A stretch of 64,000 nucleotides of DNA from an uncultured Planococcus sp. (GCA_947502505.1 CANNAE010000003.1:62001-126000); one strand, 5' to 3'. Counted from the first letter of the stretch, positions 16,826 through 25,300 are shown. Numbers and translations: made by a program. The notes: generated by a model from the sequence alone, not told the origin.

Positions 16826-17832
16826 GGATGCTGCGCAACCGTGAAATCCGCTTGTTGCTTGCCGCGCTTCTCACGATCAGTGCACTCGGTACAATTCTTT
16901 CAGCAATCTTTGTTTCTTCCGAGGCGGCCTGGTTCGTGCTTGGCGTATCGCTGTTGCTAAGCGCTACGGCAATCACTTTCACCTGGTGGCGCTATAGGGA
17001 AATCAAGCGTTTGTCCGGTTTCCTCCAGCAAATCAGCAGCGGCGATTTCCAGCTCGACGTGCGCGATAACCGCGAAGGCGAGCTGAGCCTACTCAAAACG
17101 CAAATCTACAAAGTGACGAAAATGCTGTCGGAGCACGGCGCGCTTCTGACTGAAGACAAAGGCAAGCTGACGAACGCCATTTCGGACATTTCCCATCAAT
17201 TAAAAACGCCGCTCACCTCGATGATGGTCATGGCGGACCTTTTGCGCGACAGCAATTTGAGTGAGGCCAAACGCACTGAATTCATCCGCAACCTCCACAT
17301 CCAGCTCGAGCGCATGGACTGGCTCGTGTCATCGCTTTTGAAACTGTCGAAGATCGATGCCGGCACGATTCATTTCAAGAAAGACCGAATTCCGGTATCC
17401 AAGCTCATCGAAAAAGCGATCGAACCCTTGCTTATCCCGATGGACATCAATATGCAGGAACTCGGAATCGAAGGCGACCCGGAAGCGGAGTTCAATGGTG
17501 ACCTTAATTGGACGACCGAAGCACTCATCAATATTTTGAAAAACTGCGTCGAGCATACTGGAGAAGGCGGAACACTCACCATCCGCTACAGCGAAAACGC
17601 ATTGTACACCGGCATCCAAATCGAAGACAGCGGCAGCGGCATTTCCAAAAAAGATTTGCCTTATATCTTCAAGCGCTTCTATAAAGGCGAAAACGCAGGC
17701 GACGACTCGGTCGGCATCGGCCTCGCCATGGCCTATAGCATCATCACCAGCCAAAGCGGCGACATCGAAGTCGCAAGCACACCGGGCGAAGGCACCCGCT
17801 TTCATATCAAATTCTACAAGCAGGTGATCTAG
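16822..17832 (+). CDS. Sensor histidine kinase with a short extracytoplasmic loop
   Basis: 336 residues. Two membrane helices (about 8-30 and 33-55) are separated by only a few residues, like intramembrane-sensing kinases. There follow a HAMP-like linker, the DHp motif ISHQLKTPLTS (phosphorylated His at about 129) and a HATPase domain with NCVEHTGEGG, DSGSGI and GIGLAMAYS. It overlaps the regulator gene (GTGA). GTG 16822 or ATG 16828 may be the start. By analogy with BceS-type systems it may be controlled by its cognate ABC transporter. Confidence 0.92.
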   Translation: MRMLRNREIRLLLAALLTISALGTILSAIFVSSEAAWFVLGVSLLLSATAITFTWWRYREIKRLSGFLQQISSGDFQLDVRDNREGELSLLKTQIYKVTKMLSEHGALLTEDKGKLTNAISDISHQLKTPLTSMMVMADLLRDSNLSEAKRTEFIRNLHIQLERMDWLVSSLLKLSKIDAGTIHFKKDRIPVSKLIEKAIEPLLIPMDINMQELGIEGDPEAEFNGDLNWTTEALINILKNCVEHTGEGGTLTIRYSENALYTGIQIEDSGSGISKKDLPYIFKRFYKGENAGDDSVGIGLAMAYSIITSQSGDIEVASTPGEGTRFHIKFYKQVI

Positions 17833-17846
17833 TGCCTGCTTTTTTC
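17818..17846 (+). terminator. Terminator overlapping the kinase stop codon
   Basis: The stem AAGCAGG / CCTGCTT is followed by T residues. The TAG stop at 17830-17832 lies in the loop. Confidence 0.75.
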
Positions 17847-17853
17847 TTTGGAA

Positions 17854-17890
17854 TGAAAAAACAGAAACTCCGCATCCATGGAATTTCTGT
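17854..17890 (-). terminator. Terminator of the 76-residue membrane protein gene
   Basis: Stem ACAGAAACTCC / GGAATTTCTGT with one mismatch and an A tract on the left that is a T tract on the minus strand. Confidence 0.65.
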
Positions 17891-17917
17891 TCAGCATTTA
17901 CTAGTTACAATCAACGA

Positions 17918-18148
17918 TCATCCCGAGCTGCTGTTTAACCACCAGACGACGAGAGCAATACTGGCAACGCCCCAAGCCGTCACGCTCCATACCCACAAAA
18001 TCAAGTACTTGGTATCTCTAGAAGTTTCCTCGGTGTCCGGATTTGCTTTAACATGCGCGAGCTTTGTCTCCATGCGTTTTTTCATCAAAAGGAATACAAG
18101 CAATCCGATGAGGATGAACCCGATCATGAACCACAACAAGAAATCCAC
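17918..18148 (-). CDS. Small membrane protein of unknown function
   Basis: 76 residues with two hydrophobic segments (DFLLWFMIGFILIGLLVFLL near the start and LILWVWSVTAWGVASIALVVW near the end) around a basic, charged loop. The start GTG 18148 has GGAGGAG just upstream; a longer frame from 18277 runs through that SD and is unlikely. It lies opposite to, and between, the two-component genes and the ABC transporter. Confidence 0.65.
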   Translation of the reverse strand: MDFLLWFMIGFILIGLLVFLLMKKRMETKLAHVKANPDTEETSRDTKYLILWVWSVTAWGVASIALVVWWLNSSSG

Positions 18149-18312
18149 GTTATCTCCTCCTCTATATGAGTGATTTGTTTCAAATCTAATCTGTGAAAAC
18201 AAACTAAGTCGAGTAAGAGTATTGATAATTAAATTGTAACACGAAATCAATAACTGGAAATTACCTTCCACTTTCAAAAGAGCTAGAATAGATCCTTACC
18301 TAATTTTCCTTA

Positions 18313-18367
18313 AGTGACTGGATTGTCACTCTAAAGTCACCGGGCAGTCATGACCCCTCTCTATACT
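18313..18367 (+). promoter_or_regulatory. Response-regulator-type operator and promoter of the ABC transporter operon
   Basis: A perfect inverted repeat AGTGAC-TGGATT-GTCACT (18313-18330) begins a run of three GTCA direct repeats at 18325, 18336 and 18347, spaced exactly 11 bp (one helical turn). A -10-like TATACT lies at 18362-18367 with no recognisable -35, as expected of an activated promoter. OmpR-family regulators typically bind phased direct repeats. The nearest regulator gene of that type is at 16142. Binding is inferred. The transcript leader before 18659 would be about 280 bases and contains repeat C3. Confidence 0.6.
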
Positions 18368-18514
18368 AATGTTATGTAAGACGATCTGGTGTTGGAGAAA
18401 GAACATCTTATCTAATTTAAGTGAATTTATTTTACACATCACTTAGTTGCACAGTGGATTCAAAGAGAGTAGTGGAGCGACAGTGAATCGCTTAAGGCAT
18501 ATTCTAAATTAGAG

Positions 18515-18589
18515 ATATGGAGCAAAACAGTGCAGACTCCTGGGGGTTCAGCGCGAGCCCTCCGGAAAGCCAGCTGTTTTGCGGAATAT
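18515..18589. repeat. Dispersed palindromic repeat, copy C3 (short form)
   Basis: Begins ATATGGAGCAAAACAG and ends CTGTTTTGCGGAATAT, the reverse orientation of C2. The central hairpin arm present in C2 is missing, leaving 75 bp. It lies in the presumed 5' leader of the ABC transporter mRNA, where it would fold into a long hairpin. Confidence 0.88.
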
Positions 18590-18658
18590 CGTTTGCAATG
18601 AAATTCCCAAAATATATTCAATTCATTCATAAACAGTAACCAAACGGAGGGTACACTC

Positions 18659-19342
18659 ATGACAATCATGGAAGTAAAAAACTTATCAAAAGTATATGGC
18701 AAGGACGAAATGGCGGTCACCGCACTCGACGACGTGTCCTTCACGGTCAACAAAGGAGAATTCATCTGCATCATCGGGCCATCAGGTTCCGGCAAATCGA
18801 CTTTACTGCATTTGCTCGGCGGCGTTGATCGCCCGACCAGCGGCAATGTGTCGATCGACGGCACGGACATCTATAAGCTCGACGAAACCCAGCTGGCGAT
18901 TTTCCGCCGTCGTCAAATCGGCTTGATCTACCAATTCTACAACTTAATCCCGATCTTGACGGTCGAGGAAAACATCACCTTGCCGATGCTGCTCGACGAA
19001 CAGCGCGTCGACAAACATCAATTCCGCAAAATCTCCGAAGCACTCGGGCTCGATCAACGCCTCAACCATTTGCCGAACCAATTATCGGGCGGCCAGCAGC
19101 AGCGCGTCTCAATCGGCCGTGCGCTCGTCAGCAATCCCGCAATCATGCTCGCGGATGAACCGACCGGTAACTTAGATAGCAAAAATAGTGAGGAAATCAT
19201 GGAACTCCTCAAGATGTTCAACAAAACCTTCAAGCAGACCTTGATCGTCATCACGCACGATGAGCGCATTGCCTTACAAGCAGACCGGGTCATTTCGATC
19301 GAAGACGGCAAAATCGCCAAAGACGAGGTCATCCGCTCATGA
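18659..19342 (+). CDS. ABC transporter ATP-binding protein (MacB/LolD type)
   Basis: 227 residues. Walker A GPSGSGKST is at about 40-48, Q-loop region FYNLIP, signature LSGGQQQRVSIGRAL at about 143, Walker B IMLADEPTGNLDS at about 163 and H-loop VITHDERIA. It powers the FtsX-type permease encoded next, with which it overlaps by four bases (ATGA). Together with the upstream two-component system this is the arrangement seen in antimicrobial-peptide sensing/detoxification modules; the ligand is not known. Confidence 0.93.
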   Translation: MTIMEVKNLSKVYGKDEMAVTALDDVSFTVNKGEFICIIGPSGSGKSTLLHLLGGVDRPTSGNVSIDGTDIYKLDETQLAIFRRRQIGLIYQFYNLIPILTVEENITLPMLLDEQRVDKHQFRKISEALGLDQRLNHLPNQLSGGQQQRVSIGRALVSNPAIMLADEPTGNLDSKNSEEIMELLKMFNKTFKQTLIVITHDERIALQADRVISIEDGKIAKDEVIRS

Positions 19343-21924
19343 ACATCGTCAATAAAGTCACCGTCCGCCACTTGAAGGAAAACAAACGGCGCTCGCTCGT
19401 CACCATTATCGGCGTCATCATTTCCGTCGCCATGATCACCGCGGTTGCAACGCTTGGGGTGTCGTTTCTCGATTTATTGATTCGTGAGGATATCGAGCGC
19501 AATGGTGAATGGCATGTCGAGTATCAAGAGGTAAACACCCAGCAGCTCCAAGCGATCGAGCAAGAAGGCAATACCGAACAGCTCATCGTTACAAAGGACG
19601 GCTTCGCTGACCTTGAAAATCCGTCAACCGACTCCAAGCACTATCTTTATTTTCGCCAGTTCGAAGCACAAGGAATGGAACATTTCCCGATTGCGCTTAC
19701 AGAAGGGCGCTTGCCTGAAAACGCCAATGAAGTCGTCATCTCGGAAACTGTGAACAATAGCTCTGAAGAGTCCTATGAAATCGGCGACAGCTTGACTGCC
19801 GGTGTTGGGGAACGGATGCACAGCTTGGAAGATCGCAAGCTGTCAGAGTTTGACTCCTTGCAGTACGGGGAAGGCGACACGATTAATGAAGAATTGGTCA
19901 ACGTAACCGAGCAAACTTTCGATATCGTCGGCATCATCGAGCAACCGGGCTGGGAAGCATCCTGGTTGCCGGTAGTGAGCGTGGTCGGATGGGTCGATAC
20001 AACGAATGCCGCAGCGGATGAGACCTTCAACGGCTATGTCGTCGCTTCTAAAATCAATACCGACTTATTTGATGACGCCAAAGCATTTGCCAATGAGCAA
20101 GGCATTCCGTCAGTCGATTTCAATTCGGATCTCCTGCGCTATTACGGAGCGACACAAAATGATAATTTGCGGGCGACCTTGTTCTCACTCGCCGGCATCA
20201 TTATGGGCATCGTCGTCATTGGCTCGGTGGCACTCATCTACAACGCATTCGCCATCAGCGTCTCCGAACGCGCACGTCATCTCGGCATGCTCGCAAGCGT
20301 CGGGGCCACGAAGCGCCAAAAGCGCAACTCGGTGTTTTTCGAAGGCGCCATTATCGGTGCCATCAGCATCCCGCTCGGCATTCTTGCAGGGCTCGGCGGC
20401 ATTTGGCTGACCTTCCAGTTTATCAATGCCTTCTTGCAAGACGCGCTCAATGTCGAACAACAGCTAGAAGTCGTCGTCACCCCAATGATGCTCGTCGTTG
20501 CAGTCGGCGTCTCGGCACTGACGATTTTGATTTCGACGTACCTGCCGGCGCAAAAAGCGTCGAAGATTTCCGCAATCGACGCCATCCGCCAAACGCAAGA
20601 CATTAAACTGACCGGCAAAGCCGTCAAGACCTCGAAATGGGTGCGCAAGCTATTCGGCCTGGAAGCGGAAATCGGCTTGAAGAACTTGAAGCGCAACCAC
20701 AAGCGCTATTTGGCCACAGTCTTTTCACTGGTCATTTCAATCGTCTTGTTCCTGTCGGTAACGTATTTCACCAATAACTTGAAAACTACGCTCGAAATGA
20801 CTCAAAGTGATTTGCAATACGATATTCAATTGTATGGCGGGGAGTTGGATGAAGAGAGTTTCGCGCAATATGAAAACCTTCCTGAAGTAACCGAAGCAGG
20901 CTTTATTCGGCAAGCACAAGTTGAGATAATGGTCGCTCAAGACGGGCTGCCGGATGTCTTAAACGAGCAAGTCGAGCGGGGAGAGATTTTACTAGAAGAC
21001 GATAAACTGCGCTACTATGCTTCGGTCTATGCAATGGATCAGGAAAACTTTGAACAGTACGCAGAACAAGTCGGCGTGGATGCGTCGAGCTTCGGACAGG
21101 AAACACCACGCGCCATCGTCATCGATGAAGTGGTCTACCAGAACGGGATAACGGGCACCATCGATGAGACGAAGACCATCAAAGCAGAAGCAGGTGAGAC
21201 TTTGGAGCTGCTCAGCAGTTCCATCAGCGAGAACGGTCAGGAAATCGAAGCGGAAGTACTCGCGAATGTCGAAATTGCTGCATTGACTGACCAAGTACCG
21301 ACCGGTGTTTCAACTGCCTACCCGGGCGGTGTCGATCTGATTGTTCCGATGGATGCACTAGATGAAATCGGCTTTATTGCTGAAGAGACTTCACCAGTCA
21401 TTTCGCTTACGACGAGCGACCCGATGAAAACAGAAGCGGAAATCCTGGAAGTGGACGAAGCGGGCGTCAGCATCATGAATGTCTTCCAGCAGCGCCAGCA
21501 GCAGGAACAATTGATTTTGCTTATGTCGGTATTCACTTACGGCTTCATCACGCTCATCTCGCTGATTTCAGTTGCGAACATCTTCAACACCATCTCGACA
21601 AGCATTCAACTCAGAAAACGGGAATTCGCCATGCTGCGCTCTGTCGGCATGACACCAAAAGGCTTCAACAAGATGATCCGCTACGAAAGCCTGTTTTATG
21701 GCGTCAAAGCGCTTGTCTACGGCCTGCCGATCAGCTTTGCCGTGATGCTTGCGATGCATTTCGCACTGGGCCAGACCTTCAGTTACGGCTTTGCGGTGCC
21801 ATGGGGCAGTATCGCCTTCGTCATCGTCGTCATCTTCCTGATCGTCGGCGCGGCAATGCTGTACTCGATCGCCAAGATCAAAAACGACAACATCATTGAA
21901 AGTTTGAAGCAAGAAAATGCTTAA
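19339..21924 (+). CDS. FtsX-type ABC transporter permease with two extracytoplasmic domains
   Basis: 861 residues made of two tandem FtsX units. Each has one N-terminal helix, a large external domain (about 50-270 and about 480-700) and three further helices with the FtsX signature (ISVSERARHLGMLASVGAT and STSIQLRKREFAMLRSVGMT). Eight membrane helices in all. This differs from BceB, which has ten helices and a single external domain. Acts with the ATPase before it, probably in mechanotransmission or export of a peptide or lipid. A terminator follows at 21927. Confidence 0.9.
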   Translation: MNIVNKVTVRHLKENKRRSLVTIIGVIISVAMITAVATLGVSFLDLLIREDIERNGEWHVEYQEVNTQQLQAIEQEGNTEQLIVTKDGFADLENPSTDSKHYLYFRQFEAQGMEHFPIALTEGRLPENANEVVISETVNNSSEESYEIGDSLTAGVGERMHSLEDRKLSEFDSLQYGEGDTINEELVNVTEQTFDIVGIIEQPGWEASWLPVVSVVGWVDTTNAAADETFNGYVVASKINTDLFDDAKAFANEQGIPSVDFNSDLLRYYGATQNDNLRATLFSLAGIIMGIVVIGSVALIYNAFAISVSERARHLGMLASVGATKRQKRNSVFFEGAIIGAISIPLGILAGLGGIWLTFQFINAFLQDALNVEQQLEVVVTPMMLVVAVGVSALTILISTYLPAQKASKISAIDAIRQTQDIKLTGKAVKTSKWVRKLFGLEAEIGLKNLKRNHKRYLATVFSLVISIVLFLSVTYFTNNLKTTLEMTQSDLQYDIQLYGGELDEESFAQYENLPEVTEAGFIRQAQVEIMVAQDGLPDVLNEQVERGEILLEDDKLRYYASVYAMDQENFEQYAEQVGVDASSFGQETPRAIVIDEVVYQNGITGTIDETKTIKAEAGETLELLSSSISENGQEIEAEVLANVEIAALTDQVPTGVSTAYPGGVDLIVPMDALDEIGFIAEETSPVISLTTSDPMKTEAEILEVDEAGVSIMNVFQQRQQQEQLILLMSVFTYGFITLISLISVANIFNTISTSIQLRKREFAMLRSVGMTPKGFNKMIRYESLFYGVKALVYGLPISFAVMLAMHFALGQTFSYGFAVPWGSIAFVIVVIFLIVGAAMLYSIAKIKNDNIIESLKQENA

Positions 21925-21926
21925 CG

Positions 21927-21963
21927 AAAAAGCGCTCTGCCAGCTGGCGAAGCGCTTTTTTTG
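21927..21963 (+). terminator. Terminator of the ABC transporter operon
   Basis: Stem AAAAAGCGCT / AGCGCTTTTT with a CTGCCAGCTGGCG-containing loop, then T residues. The A tract also allows termination of the convergent gene ending at 21973. Confidence 0.85.
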
Positions 21964-21972
21964 TATGGAGCC

Positions 21973-22263
21973 TTAAATTCTGCGAACAGCGTCTTTCTTA
22001 CGGAAAACCCCCATCAATAAAATGACCAAACCGGCAATAAACGTGCTTGGGTACAGGATGGCGAGCATCGCCACTGCAGCCCAGCCGCTTTGTTCATAAT
22101 GCGCATAGCCCATACTGACGAGCCAAGAAAACAGCGGACAAATGACGAACATTGTCGTGATGCCCCAAATGATGTATTTGCCTTTGCGCGAATAGCCCTT
22201 ACTGAGCTGATAGGCAAGTAGCAGCGAGACAAGCAAGATGCCACTGGCGGCAAGATATTCCAT
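21973..22263 (-). CDS. Small three-helix membrane protein
   Basis: 96 residues with three hydrophobic segments and a basic C terminus (GVFRKKDAVRRI). ATG 22263 has AAGGAGG nine bases upstream, making the longer frame from 22293 unlikely. No family recognised. Confidence 0.65.
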   Translation of the reverse strand: MEYLAASGILLVSLLLAYQLSKGYSRKGKYIIWGITTMFVICPLFSWLVSMGYAHYEQSGWAAVAMLAILYPSTFIAGLVILLMGVFRKKDAVRRI

Positions 22264-22442
22264 ATCGAATAGCCTCCTTATGGTGGATGCCAATCTGAGG
22301 TGAGGTTCTGTTTAGTTGAGATCAGTTTAACACAAATTCCCAAATATTGAAGTTCTGCTTAAATATCATTCCGCTATCTTATTGGAAAGGTTTCCAGGTA
22401 TTCCCTGAGGGTAACAGGAGAATAGAGCTGGGAGGAGAAAAA

Positions 22443-22667
22443 ATGAACAACCGATTGAAAAATGCTTTATGGGTGATCCCCATTTATGGTGTAGTTGCCT
22501 TTATTATTGGTTACATTGTAGAAGGAAAGCCAGTTTGGAATCTGGTCATCAGTTCCGCCCTTGCTGGATTTTTTATTTCTGTATTTATTTTACCTCGTAC
22601 GGAAAAGAAACGGCTAGAGAAAGACAAGAAGTCACAAACCAGCTTGGAGGATAACCGGAATGATTAA
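22443..22667 (+). CDS. Small membrane protein, first of an overlapping trio
   Basis: 74 residues: two hydrophobic helices (about 8-26 and 31-50) followed by a basic cytoplasmic tail (RTEKKRLEKDKKSQ). ATG 22443 is preceded by GGGAGGAG. It overlaps the next gene by eight bases. It resembles that gene in layout (WVIPIYGVVAFIIGYIVEGKPVW against WAVAYGAIAFFVSYILGGDPGW, each shown in part), suggesting tandem duplication. Confidence 0.75.
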   Translation: MNNRLKNALWVIPIYGVVAFIIGYIVEGKPVWNLVISSALAGFFISVFILPRTEKKRLEKDKKSQTSLEDNRND

Positions 22668-22863
22668 CCGTGCGGTGAAGGCGATTTCATGGGCAGTGGC
22701 ATACGGCGCTATCGCATTTTTTGTCAGCTACATACTCGGTGGCGATCCGGGCTGGGTCTTCTTTATTGGTTCTTTGATTGCCGGATTCATCGTGTACGGT
22801 GTGCTGCGTCCAACCGTCCAGAACAAACGCCGCAAGAAACAACAGAGAGCAGGTGACATATGA
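22660..22863 (+). CDS. Small membrane protein, second of the trio
   Basis: 67 residues, two hydrophobic helices separated by GGDPGW, and a basic tail (NKRRKKQQRAGD). Translation is probably coupled to the flanking genes: it overlaps the first by eight bases and the third by four (ATGA). SD TGGAGG lies within the preceding gene. Paralogous in appearance to the first gene. Confidence 0.75.
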   Translation: MINRAVKAISWAVAYGAIAFFVSYILGGDPGWVFFIGSLIAGFIVYGVLRPTVQNKRRKKQQRAGDI

Positions 22864-23099
22864 GCTGGCTAGAAATCAAAGAACATCTGACAGAGCCGAT
22901 TATTTCGAAGCAGAAAGACCCGTTGCTAATTTTTCCTTTAGGGGTTCTTGCCGCTTGGATTGGAACAGCGGTCTACCGAAGAAGCGGCATCTCCTATTTT
23001 GAATACCTGCTATGGATGATTCCAGTCGCCATCAGTGTCTTCTCTTTGTACTTTTTGCTGGTTATCTGGCTGAGGAAAAAACGAGCAAAAAACAAATAA
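22860..23099 (+). CDS. Small membrane protein, third of the trio
   Basis: 79 residues: an amphipathic N terminus (WLEIKEHLTEPIISKQKDP), two hydrophobic helices and a basic tail (WLRKKRAKNK). Coupled to the preceding gene by an ATGA overlap. A terminator follows at 23111. No family recognised. Confidence 0.72.
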   Translation: MSWLEIKEHLTEPIISKQKDPLLIFPLGVLAAWIGTAVYRRSGISYFEYLLWMIPVAISVFSLYFLLVIWLRKKRAKNK

Positions 23100-23110
23100 T
23101 GATCCATCCA

Positions 23111-23143
23111 AAAAGCGTCGATCGCTACTAGATCGGCGTTTTT
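23111..23143 (+). terminator. Terminator of the three-gene membrane-protein operon
   Basis: Stem AAAAGCGTCGATC / GATCGGCGTTTTT with a seven-base loop and U-rich end. Its sequence closely resembles the terminator at 24594-24630. A second inverted repeat, AAGCCAG / CTGGCTT at about 23164-23186, lacks a T run. Confidence 0.8.
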
Positions 23144-23289
23144 GTTATGGATTCTAATTGAACAAGCCAGCTGATTGAACTGGCTTATGTCCATGATAAA
23201 AATAATTTATCCCACACCCCAAAAATCTATTCTCCAAATGAGCAGTAAGTGCTATTATATGTAAGATATTCCAAATGGAAAGGGAGAAA

Positions 23290-24582
23290 ATGATGAGCAG
23301 GACGAACATTCAATCAGATAGAGAGAGTATTTATTTTATTTTAAGTGTGATATTTAGTGTGTTGATTTATATTTTAGCGGCCGTATCGATTATCGGAATC
23401 GGTGTCGCCTTGACGATTTTTGCGTTTTTACTATTTGCCAATGCGGTCATGCTTGGGTCGATCCGCGGCAACGGCGTGCGGATTCATGAACGCCAATTCC
23501 CGGATGTCTACGAACGCGTGCAGACCTTGTCTGCGCAAATGGAACTCGACAAAGTCCCGGACGTTTTTGTTATTCAATCTGAAGGCGCACTTAATGCTTT
23601 TGCGACGCGCTTTTTCGGGCGCGACATGGTCGTCTTGTACTCGGAAGTGTTTGAACTGGCGCGCGAACAAGGCCAGGCAGAACTGGACTTTATCATCGCC
23701 CACGAACTGACTCACATAAAACGCCGCCACGTCTGGAAAAATTTATTGATCTTGCCGGCCGGGTTCATCCCGTTCCTCAGCACGGCGTACAGCCGCTCGT
23801 GTGAATACACATGCGACCGCCAAGCCGCTTTTGAAATTCAAGATGCCGCCGCTGCGAAACGCGCATTGACGCTGCTGGGGATCGGCAAGAAAGCATACTT
23901 GGAAGTAAACGAAGACGCCTACCGCGAACAAATCGCAACGGAATCCAACGCCATCGTCTGGTTGAGCGAAGTGCTCTCGACGCACCCGCGTTTGCCGAAG
24001 CGCATTCAGTCGATCGACCATTTCAATAAGGCGGATGTCGTCTTCTATCAGCCTAAACACGGCCGCATCGCGCTTGGTGCCATCGCCGTAGCCGTGGTCA
24101 TGAGCTTGGCATATGCTGGCGTCGTTGGCATATTCACCACCACCGCAGCACTCGCCGTACCAAGCTTTATGGCAATGGAAGATGAGTTTTACGATGAAAT
24201 GTATACCGTCGAAGGGGAGACGCCACTAATGGCAGCTGCCGCAGAAGGCGATTTAGCCGGAGTCGAACAAGCACTCGCTGACGGAGAAGACATTCACGCA
24301 AAAGACTCAGAAGGCTCTGACGCCTTGATGTACGCCATTTACTGGGGCGATCCGGACATCATCCAAACATTGCTCGATGCAGGGGCCGATGTGAACACAT
24401 CCGATAACTACACGACACCTTTAGCCATTGCTGTCTTGTACGAAGACTACGAGAGCGCTAAACTGCTTATCGAAAATGGAGCGGATCCGACACTTGAAGG
24501 ACCCGACGGCTTAAGCGCTATTGATGAAATGGGCGCAGATTCCGAAGAAGAGTTCATGGAAAGGCTCGAACAAGGCTATTAA
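23290..24582 (+). CDS. M48 family metallopeptidase fused to ankyrin repeats
   Basis: 430 residues. Two N-terminal membrane helices (about 13-32 and 35-58) precede an M48/HtpX-like zinc protease domain with HELTH at 138-142 and the downstream glutamate in SCEYTCDRQA at about 172. A third hydrophobic segment (about 258-285) is followed by three ankyrin repeats (about 300-425; ETPLMAAAAEGDLAGVEQAL, DALMYAIYWGDPDIIQTLL, TPLAIAVLYEDYESAKLLI). HtpX-type enzymes degrade misfolded membrane proteins. The ankyrin part probably recognises a substrate or partner; its side of the membrane depends on helix count. Start ATG 23290 or 23293 after AAAGGGAG. Confidence 0.88.
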   Translation: MMSRTNIQSDRESIYFILSVIFSVLIYILAAVSIIGIGVALTIFAFLLFANAVMLGSIRGNGVRIHERQFPDVYERVQTLSAQMELDKVPDVFVIQSEGALNAFATRFFGRDMVVLYSEVFELAREQGQAELDFIIAHELTHIKRRHVWKNLLILPAGFIPFLSTAYSRSCEYTCDRQAAFEIQDAAAAKRALTLLGIGKKAYLEVNEDAYREQIATESNAIVWLSEVLSTHPRLPKRIQSIDHFNKADVVFYQPKHGRIALGAIAVAVVMSLAYAGVVGIFTTTAALAVPSFMAMEDEFYDEMYTVEGETPLMAAAAEGDLAGVEQALADGEDIHAKDSEGSDALMYAIYWGDPDIIQTLLDAGADVNTSDNYTTPLAIAVLYEDYESAKLLIENGADPTLEGPDGLSAIDEMGADSEEEFMERLEQGY

Positions 24583-24593
24583 TAAAACTCACA

Positions 24594-24630
24594 AAACAAG
24601 CGTCGATCGCTAACAGATCGACGCTTGTTT
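24594..24630. terminator. Bidirectional terminator
   Basis: A perfect 15-bp stem AAACAAGCGTCGATC / GATCGACGCTTGTTT with a seven-base loop, shared by the M48 gene and the convergent lipoprotein gene, whose stop (24610-24612) lies inside it. Confidence 0.9.
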
Positions 24631-24876
24631 CATTGTTACGCTGCCATCATCCCCACCAACATGATCGATGCCCCATTCACAATTCCCTTCGTTTTCCCAC
24701 TCGACCGCGTAACGCCCGAATCGATAGTCGATGGAAATCACTTCAGCTGTCCCGAAGGAATTGGTGTGCAGCTGTTCAATGATCGCCACGGCTTCGGCTT
24801 CAGTAATTTCGGGTGCTTCTATACAGCCAACTAGCAGCACACTTAAAAGCATGATGAGCAAACTCAAACGCTTCAT
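24610..24876 (-). CDS. Small lipoprotein of unknown function
   Basis: 88 residues with a lipoprotein signal: MKRLSLLIMLLSVLLVGC, Cys at 18. The mature part is short and acidic, with a FGRYAVEWENEG strand and two further cysteines (NCEWG and the C-terminal ASIC). ATG 24876 has AAGGGGTGG upstream; the longer frame from 24987 has no support. Probably anchored to the outer face of the membrane. Confidence 0.72.
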   Translation of the reverse strand: MKRLSLLIMLLSVLLVGCIEAPEITEAEAVAIIEQLHTNSFGTAEVISIDYRFGRYAVEWENEGNCEWGIDHVGGDDGSVTMKQASIC

Positions 24877-25067
24877 AAAGCCACCCCTTTGAAAGCTAGA
24901 CGGGTATTCTTTAATAAAAGTTACTGGAATTTCGGCTGAATAGGTTATGTGCCTTTGATGAGCGGGTAATGACTTTGTAACACCCATTTATTTGGTAATT
25001 AAAATAGCCACGGTGAACCTAAAAATATAACAGATCATCAAAACCCAACGAGAAAGGACTGATAAAA

Positions 25068-25241
25068 ATGAAAAAATTCGCAGCCATCCTCTTCGCAAGC
25101 GGCTTGGCCTTGTCCGCATGCTCAAGCGACAGCGAACCGGAAACCGAACCACTCGAAGAAAACGACGGCGCCGATGATACGATGACTGAGACAGAAGATG
25201 GTGAAGGGGAAGAAGAAGAAGAAGAGGAAGAAGAGGATTAA
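25068..25241 (+). CDS. Very small, extremely acidic lipoprotein
   Basis: 57 residues. The lipobox signal is MKKFAAILFASGLALSAC (Cys at 18). The mature segment is almost wholly Asp/Glu/Thr/Ser and ends in an uninterrupted run of glutamates and a final Asp. AAAGGA lies upstream of ATG 25068 and a strong terminator follows at 25271. Short polyacidic lipoproteins of this kind are seen in related bacteria; binding of cations at the membrane surface is a guess. Confidence 0.72.
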   Translation: MKKFAAILFASGLALSACSSDSEPETEPLEENDGADDTMTETEDGEGEEEEEEEEED

Positions 25242-25270
25242 TAGAATTCAAATATGAATAAAAGATATTC

Positions 25271-25300
25271 AAAAAGCTCGCAGCAACTGCGAGCTTTTTT
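25271..25300. terminator. Bidirectional terminator
   Basis: A perfect stem AAAAAGCTCGCAG / CTGCGAGCTTTTT with a three-base loop lies between the acidic lipoprotein gene and the convergent gene ending at 25318. Confidence 0.9.
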
